Source: Dasysyrphus tricinctus (taxonomy: Eukaryota; Arthropoda; Insecta; Diptera; Syrphidae). Taken from it: a stretch of DNA of 64,000 bases. Under the pieces are notes generated by a model. The model made no database searches. It saw nothing but the letters and a program-made list of their open reading frames with translations, and was not told the origin of the DNA. Positions 12,204 to 22,100 of this stretch are shown here, piece after piece. The stretch lies in assembly GCA_963921185.1 (NCBI GenBank), contig OY992532.1, positions 245,759,579 through 245,823,578 on the forward strand, written 5' to 3'. A program made the position numbers and the translations under genes. The number at the start of each line of letters is the position of its first letter. Within the stretch, counting starts at the first letter, position 1.

Positions 12204-12211
12204 TGACGTCA
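12204..12211. promoter_or_regulatory. perfect CRE palindrome
   Basis: TGACGTCA is the full consensus for CREB/ATF-type bZIP dimers. It lies 129 bp upstream of a kappa-B match. Use in vivo is unknown. Confidence 0.4.
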
Positions 12212-12339
12212 TTAACTGTCTAATTGGAATGCCATCAAAAGACATTCGAAGAAAACTCAGTGTTGCTTCTTATCAACCCCCTTAAGCGGTTTATAATTAC
12301 TTTTATTTTCATTCTTTCACGGAAGGTGTGTGTGGCGAC

Positions 12340-12349
12340 GGGATTTCCC
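12340..12349. promoter_or_regulatory. perfect kappa-B/Rel site
   Basis: GGGATTTCCC matches the Rel-family consensus bound by NF-kB proteins (Dorsal, Dif and Relish in flies). A single 10-bp match can occur by chance, although G/C-rich decamers are rare in this AT-rich window. Confidence 0.35.
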
Positions 12350-12800
12350 AGAAAATTAAAACAGAAAGAAGAAAAAAAAAGTTGAATAGCCTTAAGGTAA
12401 ACATTGCCCCATCCATTCAACACCCCCTACCCCATCTTGAATACGCACGCACAAGCACGGCAGCGAGGTTTTTCTGACGGCAGTGGCAAAATGAGAGGAA
12501 ATTAATTAATATCGTTACCAAACGAGTATAGATTTTAAAACAGAACTCAACAATGGTTGTCTTGTAAGGACTCGACTTGGCTATTAAGGACGATGAGCTT
12601 GTTGGGTGTTCTGTTCGTTTCGTGGATCGTCTGTAAATGAGGGAGCTCTTTGCCATCAGTAAGGGTGTAAATTGGGTGAGAGTTTTCTCGTGGTCGTTGC
12701 TCGTTGTCGGGGATAATTAGATGTAACGGATATTGTAATTGGTGTTAAGGCGAGAAAGTTAATTTAGTGGCTTTTCCTTTTGTTTGTATTTCTTGTCGTG

Positions 12801-14220
12801 TTTTTTGGAGTGTTTTTCTTACGAATTTTATAACACACATATACACACGAACGCTCACAGCATCATTATCCTTATCATCACACTGTAAATTTGTTATTTA
12901 ATTGAGGGATGATAATTAGAGGATGTTGCTATGATGTGATGATTTGATGGGGACAGGGATTCAGAGGAAGACTTTGTATATATTTAATCCTTGAGTATAT
13001 ATATTTTCGCAAATATATTTTTGTTTTCTTTTAACATCTTTTGGGGTAGGTTTATATAATATCGTTTATTTTTGTTTTGTTTGTTTTGATTTGGTTGGAT
13101 TTTTTGGTGGAGATTTAACATCTTTTGATATAGATATATACCTTAGGAGAGTAATTGCTTAATGAATTTAAAGATTAATTTCTTTTTTTTTTTTGTGGGA
13201 AATCAAATTAGATAGATATTTACAGGCAAATGAGGTATAAAGTTTTGTATTTACTGTATTATTGGAATATTTAATGAGGTTTATGTATGTATATACTGTT
13301 GTAAGTATCCTTATACATTTTGTATACTAAAAGTTTTAGGGAAATTTATCTTACTTATAGAAATGGACACACATAGGTAGACAAAGATATTTGCATGCCT
13401 GATTCAGTTTCGAAAGTTTACTTTTCAAGCAAAAACAATAGTTGATTATCTTCTTTTCTTCTGATTTTGACATTTTGGTATACCTATACCTACTTCAGAG
13501 CTTTGTTATTACTTTGTTATTACTGAAACTGGAATACTAAAATGAAAAAAAAAAATTTCTAGCTACAAAATTAAGTGCATGAAGTTAGTCCCCTCTTTTT
13601 ATCAAATTCCTCGCGATTTAATTCAAATTTTGTTTGAAAAGTATATTAAATTGGAATAACGGTTTTGACCATGCTCTGATAATCGAAGTTTTAAAAGTCT
13701 TCCAGATCGTTCTGAAGCTGTCCCCCTGTTCCTCTCCTGTTCACCAATTTTACTTCCTTTTTCCAATGTTTTTTTCTAAAAACAGCACTGATGGCCCTTT
13801 TTTCAAACCTGGTATTTCCGATATCTATACTTTTTTGAAGTTTTTAGTTTTAAATCTGACGGATCTGAAATATCCCGAGAACCTGCACTAGGTTCGTAAC
13901 TTCGAACATCAAAAACCTTCGGAAAACTACAGTAGGTAATGAGACCAAAGCTAAATGAAAAGTTCAAATCTAGCCTTTTTAAAAAGGTAGTGGCCTCGGT
14001 AAAATATCAATTCGCTGAATTATTGAAACACATGCGTTCTCTTATTTGTATGTGGTTTTGCCACTTCATTTTTAATCGCCTTAAGTCAGCGAATGAAAAA
14101 AGTTTGAAATTTAGCGAATGAAAACGATTACAATTTTTTTTTTTTAATAATTAAAAATTTTCTATGTCATTCAAAAATTGTTTTTGTTTTTTTATTGCTG
14201 ATACTCTAAGGAATCGTAAA
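12801..14220. other. no gene seen
   Basis: AT-rich spacer with T runs and short CA/TA tracts around 12840. Frames of 85 codons (13634) and 60 codons (13939) have no recognisable content. Confidence 0.45.
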
Positions 14221-14224
14221 ACAG

Positions 14225-14735
14225 GAATCTATAGCTGATTAATTACTGAAACTAGCTGATGCTATTAAATTAAATTAAATTTTTGCAAATTTCCCCTAAA
14301 TGAGGTGCCAAAAATCACTTTGACCTTGGATTTGTATTTAAAAAATTATTAAAAATTTATAAAAAAAAATGTATGGGTGACCAATTACTGAAAATATCTG
14401 ACCTTTTATGACCATGAAGTGGCCTTTCAAATGGCATACTTCTTTTCTTTAAATGACTCAAATGAGGTGCCAAAAGCTTATTTTGTGAACGTGATAAGAA
14501 CTTTAAAAATTCCTAGAAAAAATCGATTGCTGACCAAGATGGTATACATTTTTTGTAAATTTTCCATAAATGAGGTGCCAAAAATCTCAGGTGACCTAAG
14601 GTGACCCTGAGAAACTTTAAGCCTTTATTACAAGTTATCTAAGGCTGACCAATTTCTAGGATTTTGACCTTTTCTGACCAATTAGATGGCATTTTCTTTT
14701 TTTTTTCAAATTTCCCATACATAAATTCTTGATTT
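14225..14735 (+). repeat. diverged tandem repeat, about 4 units of 115-150 bp
   Basis: Unit landmarks recur in order. (a) A CTGACCAATTACTGAAAAT-like block occurs near 14233, 14377, 14528 and 14643. (b) A GACCTTTT.TGACC block followed by (A/C)AAATGGCAT or AGATGGCAT occurs in two units. (c) AAATGAGGTGCCAAAA occurs near 14300, 14469 and 14572. Spacing between units is about 144, 151 and 115 bp. Frames crossing it are incidental. Confidence 0.7.
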
Positions 14736-15300
14736 TGTAATTAAAATTAATTACTTTCACTACATCGGTTCCACAAAGAATATAATGCACGTCTGGGTCA
14801 CACGTCATTGCTCTTATGTTCAAGATGCATTACAATTGTGAGAGAAAAATTATTACAGGAAAGGCATGCAATTCGATATTTAAATCCACTAAAACAACTC
14901 CTTTAAGAGTTTGAGATTAAAAAAACGCAATCTGAATACTTGAGCAGATACAAATGTCTGAAAAAAAAATTAAAAATCGTTGCACCAGTTTTTAGAAAAA
15001 TATTTCTTTTATTTTTGATAAAAAATCATATTTTAAGGCTAAAATATAATATTAAAATATTAAATATTTATTACTATCCAAAAAAAAAAATAGATTTTTG
15101 ACAACAATTTTAAACTACTTTTTGAGGTATCTTATTTTCAAAAAAAAAAATTGAAAACTTTTTTCTTAATTCAAAAAATATTTCTTGGAAAATTTTGGTA
15201 TGCAAAATATTTGTTCGACTTATCTGAAATTTGCATATAAAGCAGCTAATTTAAATCCATTCAGCCAATATTTATGGAAGGTACCATTAATAGTTGATGT
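14736..15300. other. no gene seen
   Basis: AT-rich, with A runs at 15080-15180. Nothing further can be supported. Confidence 0.45.
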
Positions 15301-15890
15301 GCGTGAAGTGAACACCGCCATTTTGGATTTTCAAAAGCAAAGGTTGTGCTGTAATGTGCCCAACTTGTGCTGCTATGTGCCGTATTTTTTAAGGCAGCAC
15401 AAGTTGAGCACAACACAGCCAGAGCTGCCACCCTACTCCTTTAGCAGTAGATCTACTAACAGACTCCAAAGAAGATTGTTGGTCGTCCTCAGACTCACCA
15501 GGAATTATTGAAAGTAAGGCCAAAATATTTGTATACGTATGTATGTATATGAATTCTCAAACGTAATGTGATTTTTTAATAAGTTCATTTAAAACTTCTT
15601 TCTTAGGTTTTTTGTTGTAATTGCTTACTTAACAATTATTATGGAGCTCGATTTTGAAGTCATTGTTGAGTCTCCGGATTCTTCTATTTTTTTGTCGTTA
15701 GTAAAATGTTATCTAAATGGATTGAATTTGATTATTTGCAGTATTTTGTAAGATCAACTGTGGTTTATTGCAACCTTCTGCGTTTTGTCCTCATATATAC
15801 TGCGCTCAATCATCTCTAGGGTGGCAGCGCTGAACACAGCACAACTTTTTTTTTTGAAAATCGAAAATGGCGGTGCTTACTTCTTCACGC
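15301..15890. mobile_element. inverted-repeat pair around a 380-bp spacer
   Basis: 15301-15435 and 15817-15890 are inverted copies. Both carry CACCGCCATTTT(G/C)GATTTTC followed by AAAA and GTTGTGCTG, and both reach a GCTGCCACCCTA end (left copy ends 15435; right copy begins TAGGGTGGCAGC at 15817). The left copy has extra sequence forming its own hairpin. Two readings fit: one foldback element of about 590 bp, or two copies of a short element with a TAGGGTGG end inserted head to head. The TAGGGTGG word also begins the element at 18713. No protein is encoded. Confidence 0.6.
15343..15414. repeat. perfect 13-bp stem hairpin with outer stem
   Basis: CAACTTGTGCTGC at 15361-15373 pairs perfectly with GCAGCACAAGTTG at 15394-15406 around a 20-nt loop. 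GTTGTGCT at 15343-15350 can pair with AGCACAAC at 15407-15414, leaving a one-sided bulge. The arrangement looks like a palindrome within the repeat; a small-RNA precursor is possible but unsupported. Confidence 0.7.
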
Positions 15891-15980
15891 TACAGCCCTT
15901 CGCAAAGTTTAGTTTTGGCCATCATAATAGATGCAACTATGGGAATTTTTCTTTTTTTCTTTTTGGTTCTTAGAAGCATT

Positions 15981-16060
15981 TTTTGAGCACAATGCAGCAT
16001 AACTTTTTTACGAAATTTTGAAATATCACCAAAATTTCATTCGTAAAATTGTGCTCAAAG
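15981..16060. repeat. 80-nt imperfect hairpin
   Basis: TTTTGAGCACAAT at 15981-15993 pairs with ATTGTGCTCAAAG at 16048-16060. Inside it, TTACGAAATTTTG pairs with CAAAATTTC-ATT-CGTAA around a 9-nt loop. It shares the GAGCACAA word with the neighbouring inverted-repeat pair, so the two are probably related in origin. Confidence 0.65.
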
Positions 16061-17240
16061 TTACTTATAAAATTGTATTTTGGCTTTCATTCCTCTTTGT
16101 ATTGACCGAACATTAATTTAAAAATGCTGTATAGTGTTAAGAAAGCAAGTTTCAACTAATTCGAGCACTCCATTTAGAAGAAATAATCGAAAACATTTAG
16201 AAAATCAATCTATTTTTCGGGGGATTTAATGTTAAAAGTTATGTCATATGATATTTTGACAAGCAGATTTTAATGCTATTTTCTAAGCAACAGGTTACAA
16301 AAGCAAAAAAATCATTATAAGTTACTGTGACCTCATATTGGTTTTTCAGACCGCTTCTTCAAATTGAGGTTTTTTAACCTAAAATCGGCCGTGGGGTCTC
16401 AAAATTCAATTTTGCCAAATGTCCCATAACAAAAATTACTTTTTCCTAAACCCTTTACAAGATCCACAATACCCATTTGGAATATAAAAAATAAAAAACC
16501 TTCCGACACCCCTATTAACTAGTAGATCAGACTGATTTTAGCATAGATACTGAAAAAATTTCCTCAAAATCTAAGAGTCGTTTTTGAAAACAAAAAAGTA
16601 TTTGCTTTGCGTTTTTTTTAACATTTAAGTAAAATATGTTCTTAAAATACTATAAATACAATACCAAGATACCAAGTTCTAAGAAATCGACTAAGTCATT
16701 TGGAATATTTTTTAAAAACACTAACAAATATTTTTTTTTAATTATTTTCAATGTTCTTAAACAATATTTACCCCATTTAAAATAGCAACAGTTTCACAAA
16801 AACAACCATATTTACTAAATATTGTTAAAAAAATTGAAAAAATTTGTTTGTATACTCCTTATGGTACACTTAATATAAGTGAGATTTAATGAGATAATAA
16901 ACACCTTGATCTCAATCCACTGTGCCAAATCTTATGCCTATTCTCCTACTCTTTCTAACCAGTGCCGTGCAATTCAGGTTGCATTTTAAAGACCCTAGGT
17001 CTTACAGGCATATAGTTAAAATTATTTAAAAATATTATTAATATAAGTAGGTACCAGGTTCAAAGATATTCCATCCACTTTCACACTTTTTTTCAAAATT
17101 CAATTACCTTGAACCTCTTTAGGGGGTAAGGCAGGGGTCAAAAAATGCAAAAGTTTTAAAAATAAGTGCCACCCTAATGTGTATCTACCTATTAGTCCAG
17201 TCATATTGCGTTTTTGCCATACAAATTGTGGGGTACTTGT
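16061..17240. other. no gene seen
   Basis: AT-rich. A TTTTTCAG followed by ACCGCTTC near 16349 resembles a splice acceptor but has no supported exon. Confidence 0.4.
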
Positions 17241-17264
17241 GATTTTGTTCCTGCTATTTGTTTT

Positions 17265-17700
17265 CGGAGGTGCGTAACTGAGGTTTTTGACTTAAATTTC
17301 GTGAAGCAACATGGAAAAAAAATGCAAAATATAATGCAAAAATGCATTTTTTAGGAGTTTTTCACTTAAGGCTGGAAAATTATAAATTATTTGTAAATTT
17401 CATCAAAGAATAATTGACAGCATAAATAATTTCAAACAAATCTCTTTTCAAGTTTTTTTCGACAACTCATTTGGACTGAAGCGCTAGTTGAAAATTGTAT
17501 TTTGTATGTTTAGTTATTTTTATTATTTTTATGTTTAATTATTGTTCTAATTAATTACAATGTGTGAAAGAATTTGAATTTTTGTCTCTAACACTAACCA
17601 AAAAATACTTACAAATATCTAATGGCCTTTGATGCGCTGAAATTTGAATCTAGCCTCAGAATTGTCCTGTACGTCACGTTTTTGAGAGTTTAAAATCCAA
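17265..17700. repeat. rearranged copy of the 48.05-48.61 kb element
   Basis: 17270-17370 matches 48070-48150 in the same orientation: CTGAGGTTT..GACT.AAATTTCGTGA.GCAA.ATGGAAAAAA, then ATGCAAAAATGCATTTTTT. By contrast, the minus strand of 17560-17700 matches the plus strand of 48330-48460: CTCAAAAACGTGA, ATTCAAATTT.AGCGCATCAAAG, then AAGTATTTTTTGGT. The two parts have therefore been rearranged relative to the 48-kb copy. Confidence 0.6.
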
Positions 17701-18040
17701 AATTTCGAAAAAAAATTAATTTTTGTAAACAAGTTCATGGTTATATTATGTATCGAGAATCGAGGTATTTTTTTTTTTTAAATAAATTTGTATAATCATT
17801 GTGAAGTATGAAAATTTTTCTTCGAAATTCTTTTTGATTTTTTTCAAATACCTAGCTATTTTGAATCAATAATTCAACAAGTCCAATCCTTAATGCTAAG
17901 TCTTCTACTTGGCTGATTTATTTCAGTAGTTTATAGACTTTGTATTATAAAAACCTCTTATATTTCTTTGAGAAATCATTAATTAGTTGTTAGCCTTCTC
18001 CTTAAACAGCCTAATTGGAAAATATGCTAGCATGCTACCT
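17701..18040. other. no gene seen
   Basis: Low-complexity AT-rich sequence with a T run at 17768-17780. Confidence 0.45.
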
Positions 18041-18110
18041 AGAGTGGAGACCCACACCTTGTAAGTTAGCAGTCAAGCACTACATCCACTGCACCATTGC
18101 CATCCGCGCA
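18041..18110 (-). repeat. tRNA-like SINE head or tRNA pseudogene
   Basis: On the minus strand the segment reads GCGCGGATGGCAATGGTGCA then GTGG, matching the start of a tRNA and a box A (TGGTGCAGTGG fits TRGYNNARNGG). It continues with a CTTGACTGCTAACTTACAAG anticodon-arm-like block. A GTGTGGGTCTCCACTC segment stands where box B and the T arm would be, but the GGTTCGANTCC core is poorly preserved. The acceptor stem does not close. This fits a decayed tRNA-derived SINE rather than a working tRNA. Confidence 0.45.
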
Positions 18111-18704
18111 TTATAGGTTCTTTTGTCAACAAATATTTCTAACCTATCTGAAAACACTTATCTTCTTCTTCAACTATCAGTTAAAATCTTTCAAGTATCT
18201 CACTAACTTTCTGAGAAATTCTTAACTAGATATTAGTCTTCACTTGATCGATACTTCATAATGTAAAGTAAACCTTGTATGGTTAAATATGCCCAGCACA
18301 TACATTTCAACAAAGGACCGCATTGAGAGGAAAGACGATATTGGAAAGATAAAAACTAATATTTGAAGAAGAAGAGTAGTGCTTTCAGATAGTTTAACCA
18401 ATTTATTTTGCTGAAACAAAATTATTTCTCGATGTTACAAGGTTTCGAAAATAACAAAAAATAGATTTTTGTTCATTTTCTAAAAAGAATGTCTTGAAAA
18501 CCCGACCTGATGGCCATAAACGGACGACGGATTTGAATTTGGCACTCAAAAGGATGTCAAGAAACAATCCTTACTACCAGTACTTAAAAGTTAACCGCCG
18601 AATTTGTGAGCCTTTTTATTTTTGCCAAAATACTTTTTTCCTTACATTCTTGAAATACAATTTTTAATTTCAAAACTATTATATTTAATCTTACTTACCT
18701 ATGT

Positions 18705-18712
18705 ATGTATAT
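18705..18712. repeat. target-site duplication, left (ATGTATAT)
   Basis: An exact match to 19625-19632, flanking the foldback element. Confidence 0.85.
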
Positions 18713-19624
18713 TAGGGTGGTCGTTAAAAAAAAGGTCATCCCGGATGGGCCCAAATCGGCTCTAAATGAAGAAAACAAAATTCACTATTTTTTTCAGATT
18801 TTTATTTTCATCCCCTATTGTCGCTGTAGGGGTAAATTAAATTTCCCTTTTTTTTGCATACTAGAAAATTCGCGTAAGATCTGCCAAACAAATTCAGAGC
18901 ATGTAGGTGGGAACTAGACAAGAAAAAATCCTATTGGAGGGGGTAATATCTCCCCCCGCTTAGACGGGAGGGACAATTTAATAAAATATTTGCATAAAAT
19001 AGACAAAAATTAATTAAAAAACAACGGCAATACTTACAGTAATGTTTTGTAGCTTTTTGAAAAGCCAGAAGTCCATTCTTACGGCTTGATTTTAAATTAA
19101 GTTTTTTTGATGAACAGTTTTAACAAAAACTTGTTTCAAACTCAACATTTTGAAAAAAAAATTATTATTTTTTTTTAAATTATAGGTTTGAATACTGATT
19201 TTGCTGAAATTGTTTATTCAAAGAATTTTTTTTTTATTATCAACTATTCAAATGGACTTTTGGTTTTCTAAAAAGCTACAAAACATTACTGCAACTGTTG
19301 CGGTTTTTTTTTTTAATTATTTTGTTTCTATTTTATGCAATTATTTTATTAAATTGCCCCTCCTATCCAAGCAGTGGGAGACATTACCCCCCTCCGTTAG
19401 GATTTTTTTCTTGTCTACTTCTCAACTACATGCTCTGAATTTTTCGGTAGATTTTACGCGAGTTTCCCAAAAAAAGGGGAAATTTAATTTACCCCTACAG
19501 TGACTATAGGGGATGAAAATAAAAATCTGAAAAAAATAGGGAATTTTTTTTTTCTTCATTTAGAGCTGATTTAGGCCCATCCAAATATTAAAACTCAAAA
19601 AAACTTATTATAACGACCACCCTA
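18713..19624. mobile_element. 912-bp hAT-type foldback element
   Basis: The element begins TAGGGTGGTCGTTA and ends with its reverse complement. Long inverted arms (18713-19076 and about 19251-19624) match through most of their length. Shared words include GATGGGCC.AAATC.GCTCTAA, TTTTTTTCAGATTTTTATTT, CTGTAGGGGTAAATTAAATT, ATTCAGAGCATGTAG and CAGTAATGTTTTGTAGCTTT. Roughly 174 bp of unrelated sequence separates the arms. An exact 8-bp duplication ATGTATAT flanks it, as expected for hAT insertion. It encodes nothing; frames of 70 and 100 codons are by-products of the arms. It is non-autonomous and was moved by an unidentified hAT transposase. Confidence 0.9.
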
Positions 19625-19632
19625 ATGTATAT
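19625..19632. repeat. target-site duplication, right (ATGTATAT)
   Basis: An exact copy of 18705-18712. Confidence 0.85.
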
Positions 19633-19704
19633 AGCCTATTAAATAGACCGGAAAGTAAGGGGTATAAAGGAACAATTACGTGCAAAGGTTTTTATTATTG
19701 AGTA

Positions 19705-19890
19705 TGTTTGTTTGGCCCATATAAGCCTGCTTAAGACCGAAAATGTTTCTAAATTCACCCATGCTTTTCTGAGAGAATGGTCACACTGGCCACTTTACAA
19801 TATTTTTGGTATAACTCGAAAACTAAGCCGAATTTGACAATTTTGCATTTAAAACTTTTTGTTCAAAATTAAATTGTCTATTGAAATATA
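19705..19890 (+). repeat. copy of a Motif 1-bearing repeat (partners at 43.46-43.83 kb)
   Basis: The stretch TAAATTCACCCATGC..TTTCTGAGA.AATGGTCACACTGGCCACTTT, followed by TGGTATAACTCG.AAAC.AAGCC.AATTTGAC and AAAACTTTTTGTTCAAAATTAAATT, matches both arms of the inverted-repeat element near 43.5 kb. TGGTCACACTG at 19778-19788 fits the Drosophila core-promoter Motif 1 consensus YGGTCACACTR. This copy seems to be a single arm without its inverted partner. Confidence 0.7.
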
Positions 19891-21400
19891 CTGAAAGCCA
19901 ACGATATAAAAAATCAAGTTATTTGTGTAAACTTGTAACTCACATTAGTAATAGGCTTTAAGGTGTTGAACCATTAGCCGTTTGTCTGCCTACTTAAACA
20001 CGTGACGAAGAGGTGTAAAATTTGACGTAAATTTTTTACATCGATTTATTTCAATGCTTATTGGTCGGAGGGAAAAAGTGTGCATAGATGAAATATTTAG
20101 CTTCCAATTTTGAACAATTGTTGTCGAAGGTCAAACTCTCTGTTGTTTGTCCCTTAATCACTAGATTACTTTTTTAAAACAAGGATAACACCAAAGATAA
20201 TACTTATAACAAGTAAAGATGTCGCGCGTAACTCATTACATTATCTTTGGAAACACTTTTTTTGATGATATCTAACATCAGACAATAGCCGCATTAACCT
20301 CAACTAAAACCCTAATGTTTTTATTTTAAAACACTCACAAAACTTCAACTCCCCAACAAACTTGTAATGTTTTTGCATTGTTTATTCAAAAAGTCAAACA
20401 TACCTCCCATCTGTCTCCCTATACGTGAAATATAATTTACATTTGAAAGTGAAAGTACAAGTACGTACGTGAGGTGCAACCAACCACAGATCTCTCAAAT
20501 CTGTCCGCAGCACCGACCGACACACCGAAAAAGGTCAAAACTCACAAAAGCCTCAAACTATTAACTGCAAATAATATTCCAAACAATATAAAACTGCAAT
20601 AACAATGCAAATTTAGCACCTCATATGAATAAATTCACAGGGAATAAGTATGGTAAATTCCATTATAATGTGTGTATATGGATGCACCCTTCATAATACT
20701 TTTCTATACTCTTTATGGTTTTTGCACAACTAGATTTGATATAGGTAGAATAACCCCTGATGGGTAAATGATAATGATATGAAAGTTACTTCCGTATTCC
20801 TATACAAATACATATATGAGATTATACAGAATAGTGTGTAAGGTGCAAGTTATTTAATAGTCAACTGTTGCAAATGCGATTAGGATATAGCTATACTTAT
20901 ACCTACGGCTCTCTACCCTTATGGCAATGTGTGATTTTGCAAAATATTTTGCATAATTTAATCAAAATCCTTTTTTCACTATCCCTAAATTGTTTGGAGT
21001 TATTTTTCAAAGTTAAGTACCTGGTAACAGAGGTAAACATATAATTTAGGCACTGTGGGAATTTTTGCATTCACAAAAGGTCCTTTAATGGTGTATTGGT
21101 TTAGCAATGTTTTGTTATTTAATTTATTACTGTTTTTCTTTTTTGTTGTTTGAATGCATTATGCAAATTAATATTTTCAAATAGGGTATAGACACTAGAC
21201 AACCTTTATGAGTAAGACAAAAAAAACTATGACAACTTTGAAGAATCTTTCACAACCTTCACAAGGACCTTGAAGTCGTTTATTACTTTTATGGAATAAA
21301 AAAAAAAAACAAATCTCTTCTCCACTTTATGATAACATCACAATTCAAAACCATCTGGCTTTATGATGAAACATCCTGTTGTCATACATTTTGTTCCCAC
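19891..21400. other. no gene seen
   Basis: Mixed composition, with a somewhat less AT-rich patch at 20340-20540 (TCTGTCCGCAGCACCGACCG). An E-box CACGTG lies near 19999. No coding sequence can be supported. Confidence 0.4.
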
Positions 21401-22100
21401 TCATTCTGGGTGTCCTCTTATACAAATTAATTGAATATCCTTTCTTTTTGTCGTAGATTTCCTAGGAAACATTCTGACAACATCAAATAACACAACAACA
21501 GGAAAACAAAAAAAACCAAAATGAAATGAAACTCCAGAAAAGGGTTGACAAAAAAGACAAACATCCTTTTTAAAGTGACGACAGATACAACATATGCGAC
21601 ATATGTCCTTCTCATCTTTTTGACAGGACAAAATTAAATTTGTTTTTAATTTCCATCCCAGAAACACAAAAACGACGACCATCAACAGCGACAAAAAAAA
21701 AACACACTACAACCGCGCGCCCGTTGGGTAAACCTACATACCTACATGAAGTGAAAGGACAATCAAGTTGATGTCCTTTATTTTCTTTTGATACATCAAC
21801 ATAAATAAATATGAATATCTATGAAAATGTCCTGAATTCAAAAAGAACAACTGTAATTTTATGTCATTTCTGTCCTATTTCCTTGCAATTATTTATCGAT
21901 TATTACACCCAAACTGCATTATAAGGACATGCGTCCTGTTTTGTGTTTGTTGTGTTCATGTTTTCAATATTGTGTATTGGACAATTAATTTAGGATATTT
22001 ATTTCCATACTTAACAATCATACTCTGTTGTATGGTTGGGTTTGAACTTCACCTTAACAACAACAACAAAAAGGACACACATATTTTTAAGGGTCATGCA
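21401..22100. other. segment dense in TGTCCT/AGGACA words
   Basis: About ten GTCCT or AGGAC words occur on both strands within 700 bp, including AAAGGACA at 21754, TGTCCTTT at 21772, GGACATGCGTCC near 21925 and AAAGGACA at 22070. The overlapping frames (97 codons minus, 90 codons plus) show no family resemblance. This could be a site cluster for a DNA-binding protein or a compositional quirk. Confidence 0.3.

Larger units (their letters stand above)
10900..12800. promoter_or_regulatory. less AT-rich block, possible cis-regulatory region
   Basis: Base composition here is more balanced than in the neighbouring tens of kilobases and obvious repeats are absent. The block contains an E-box CACGTG near 11074, a perfect CRE TGACGTCA at 12204-12211 and a perfect kappa-B decamer GGGATTTCCC at 12340-12349. 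It also contains the longest open frame of the window (11797-12285, plus, 162 codons). That frame runs through A and T homopolymers, has no recognisable domain and is probably fortuitous. The regulatory role is an inference from composition and sites only. Confidence 0.3.

Noticed and set aside
11797..12285. Longest open frame of the window (162 codons, plus)
   Set aside because: It runs through A and T homopolymers, has no recognisable domain, lies in a GC-richer block where stops are rarer, and overlaps open frames in other phases. Not called as a gene.
18041..18110. Functional tRNA gene on the minus strand
   Set aside because: The T arm and box B are degenerate and the acceptor stem does not pair. 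Kept only as a SINE-like remnant.
18705..19503. Open frames of 70 and 100 codons
   Set aside because: They lie in the arms of the foldback element and come from the same inverted repeat.
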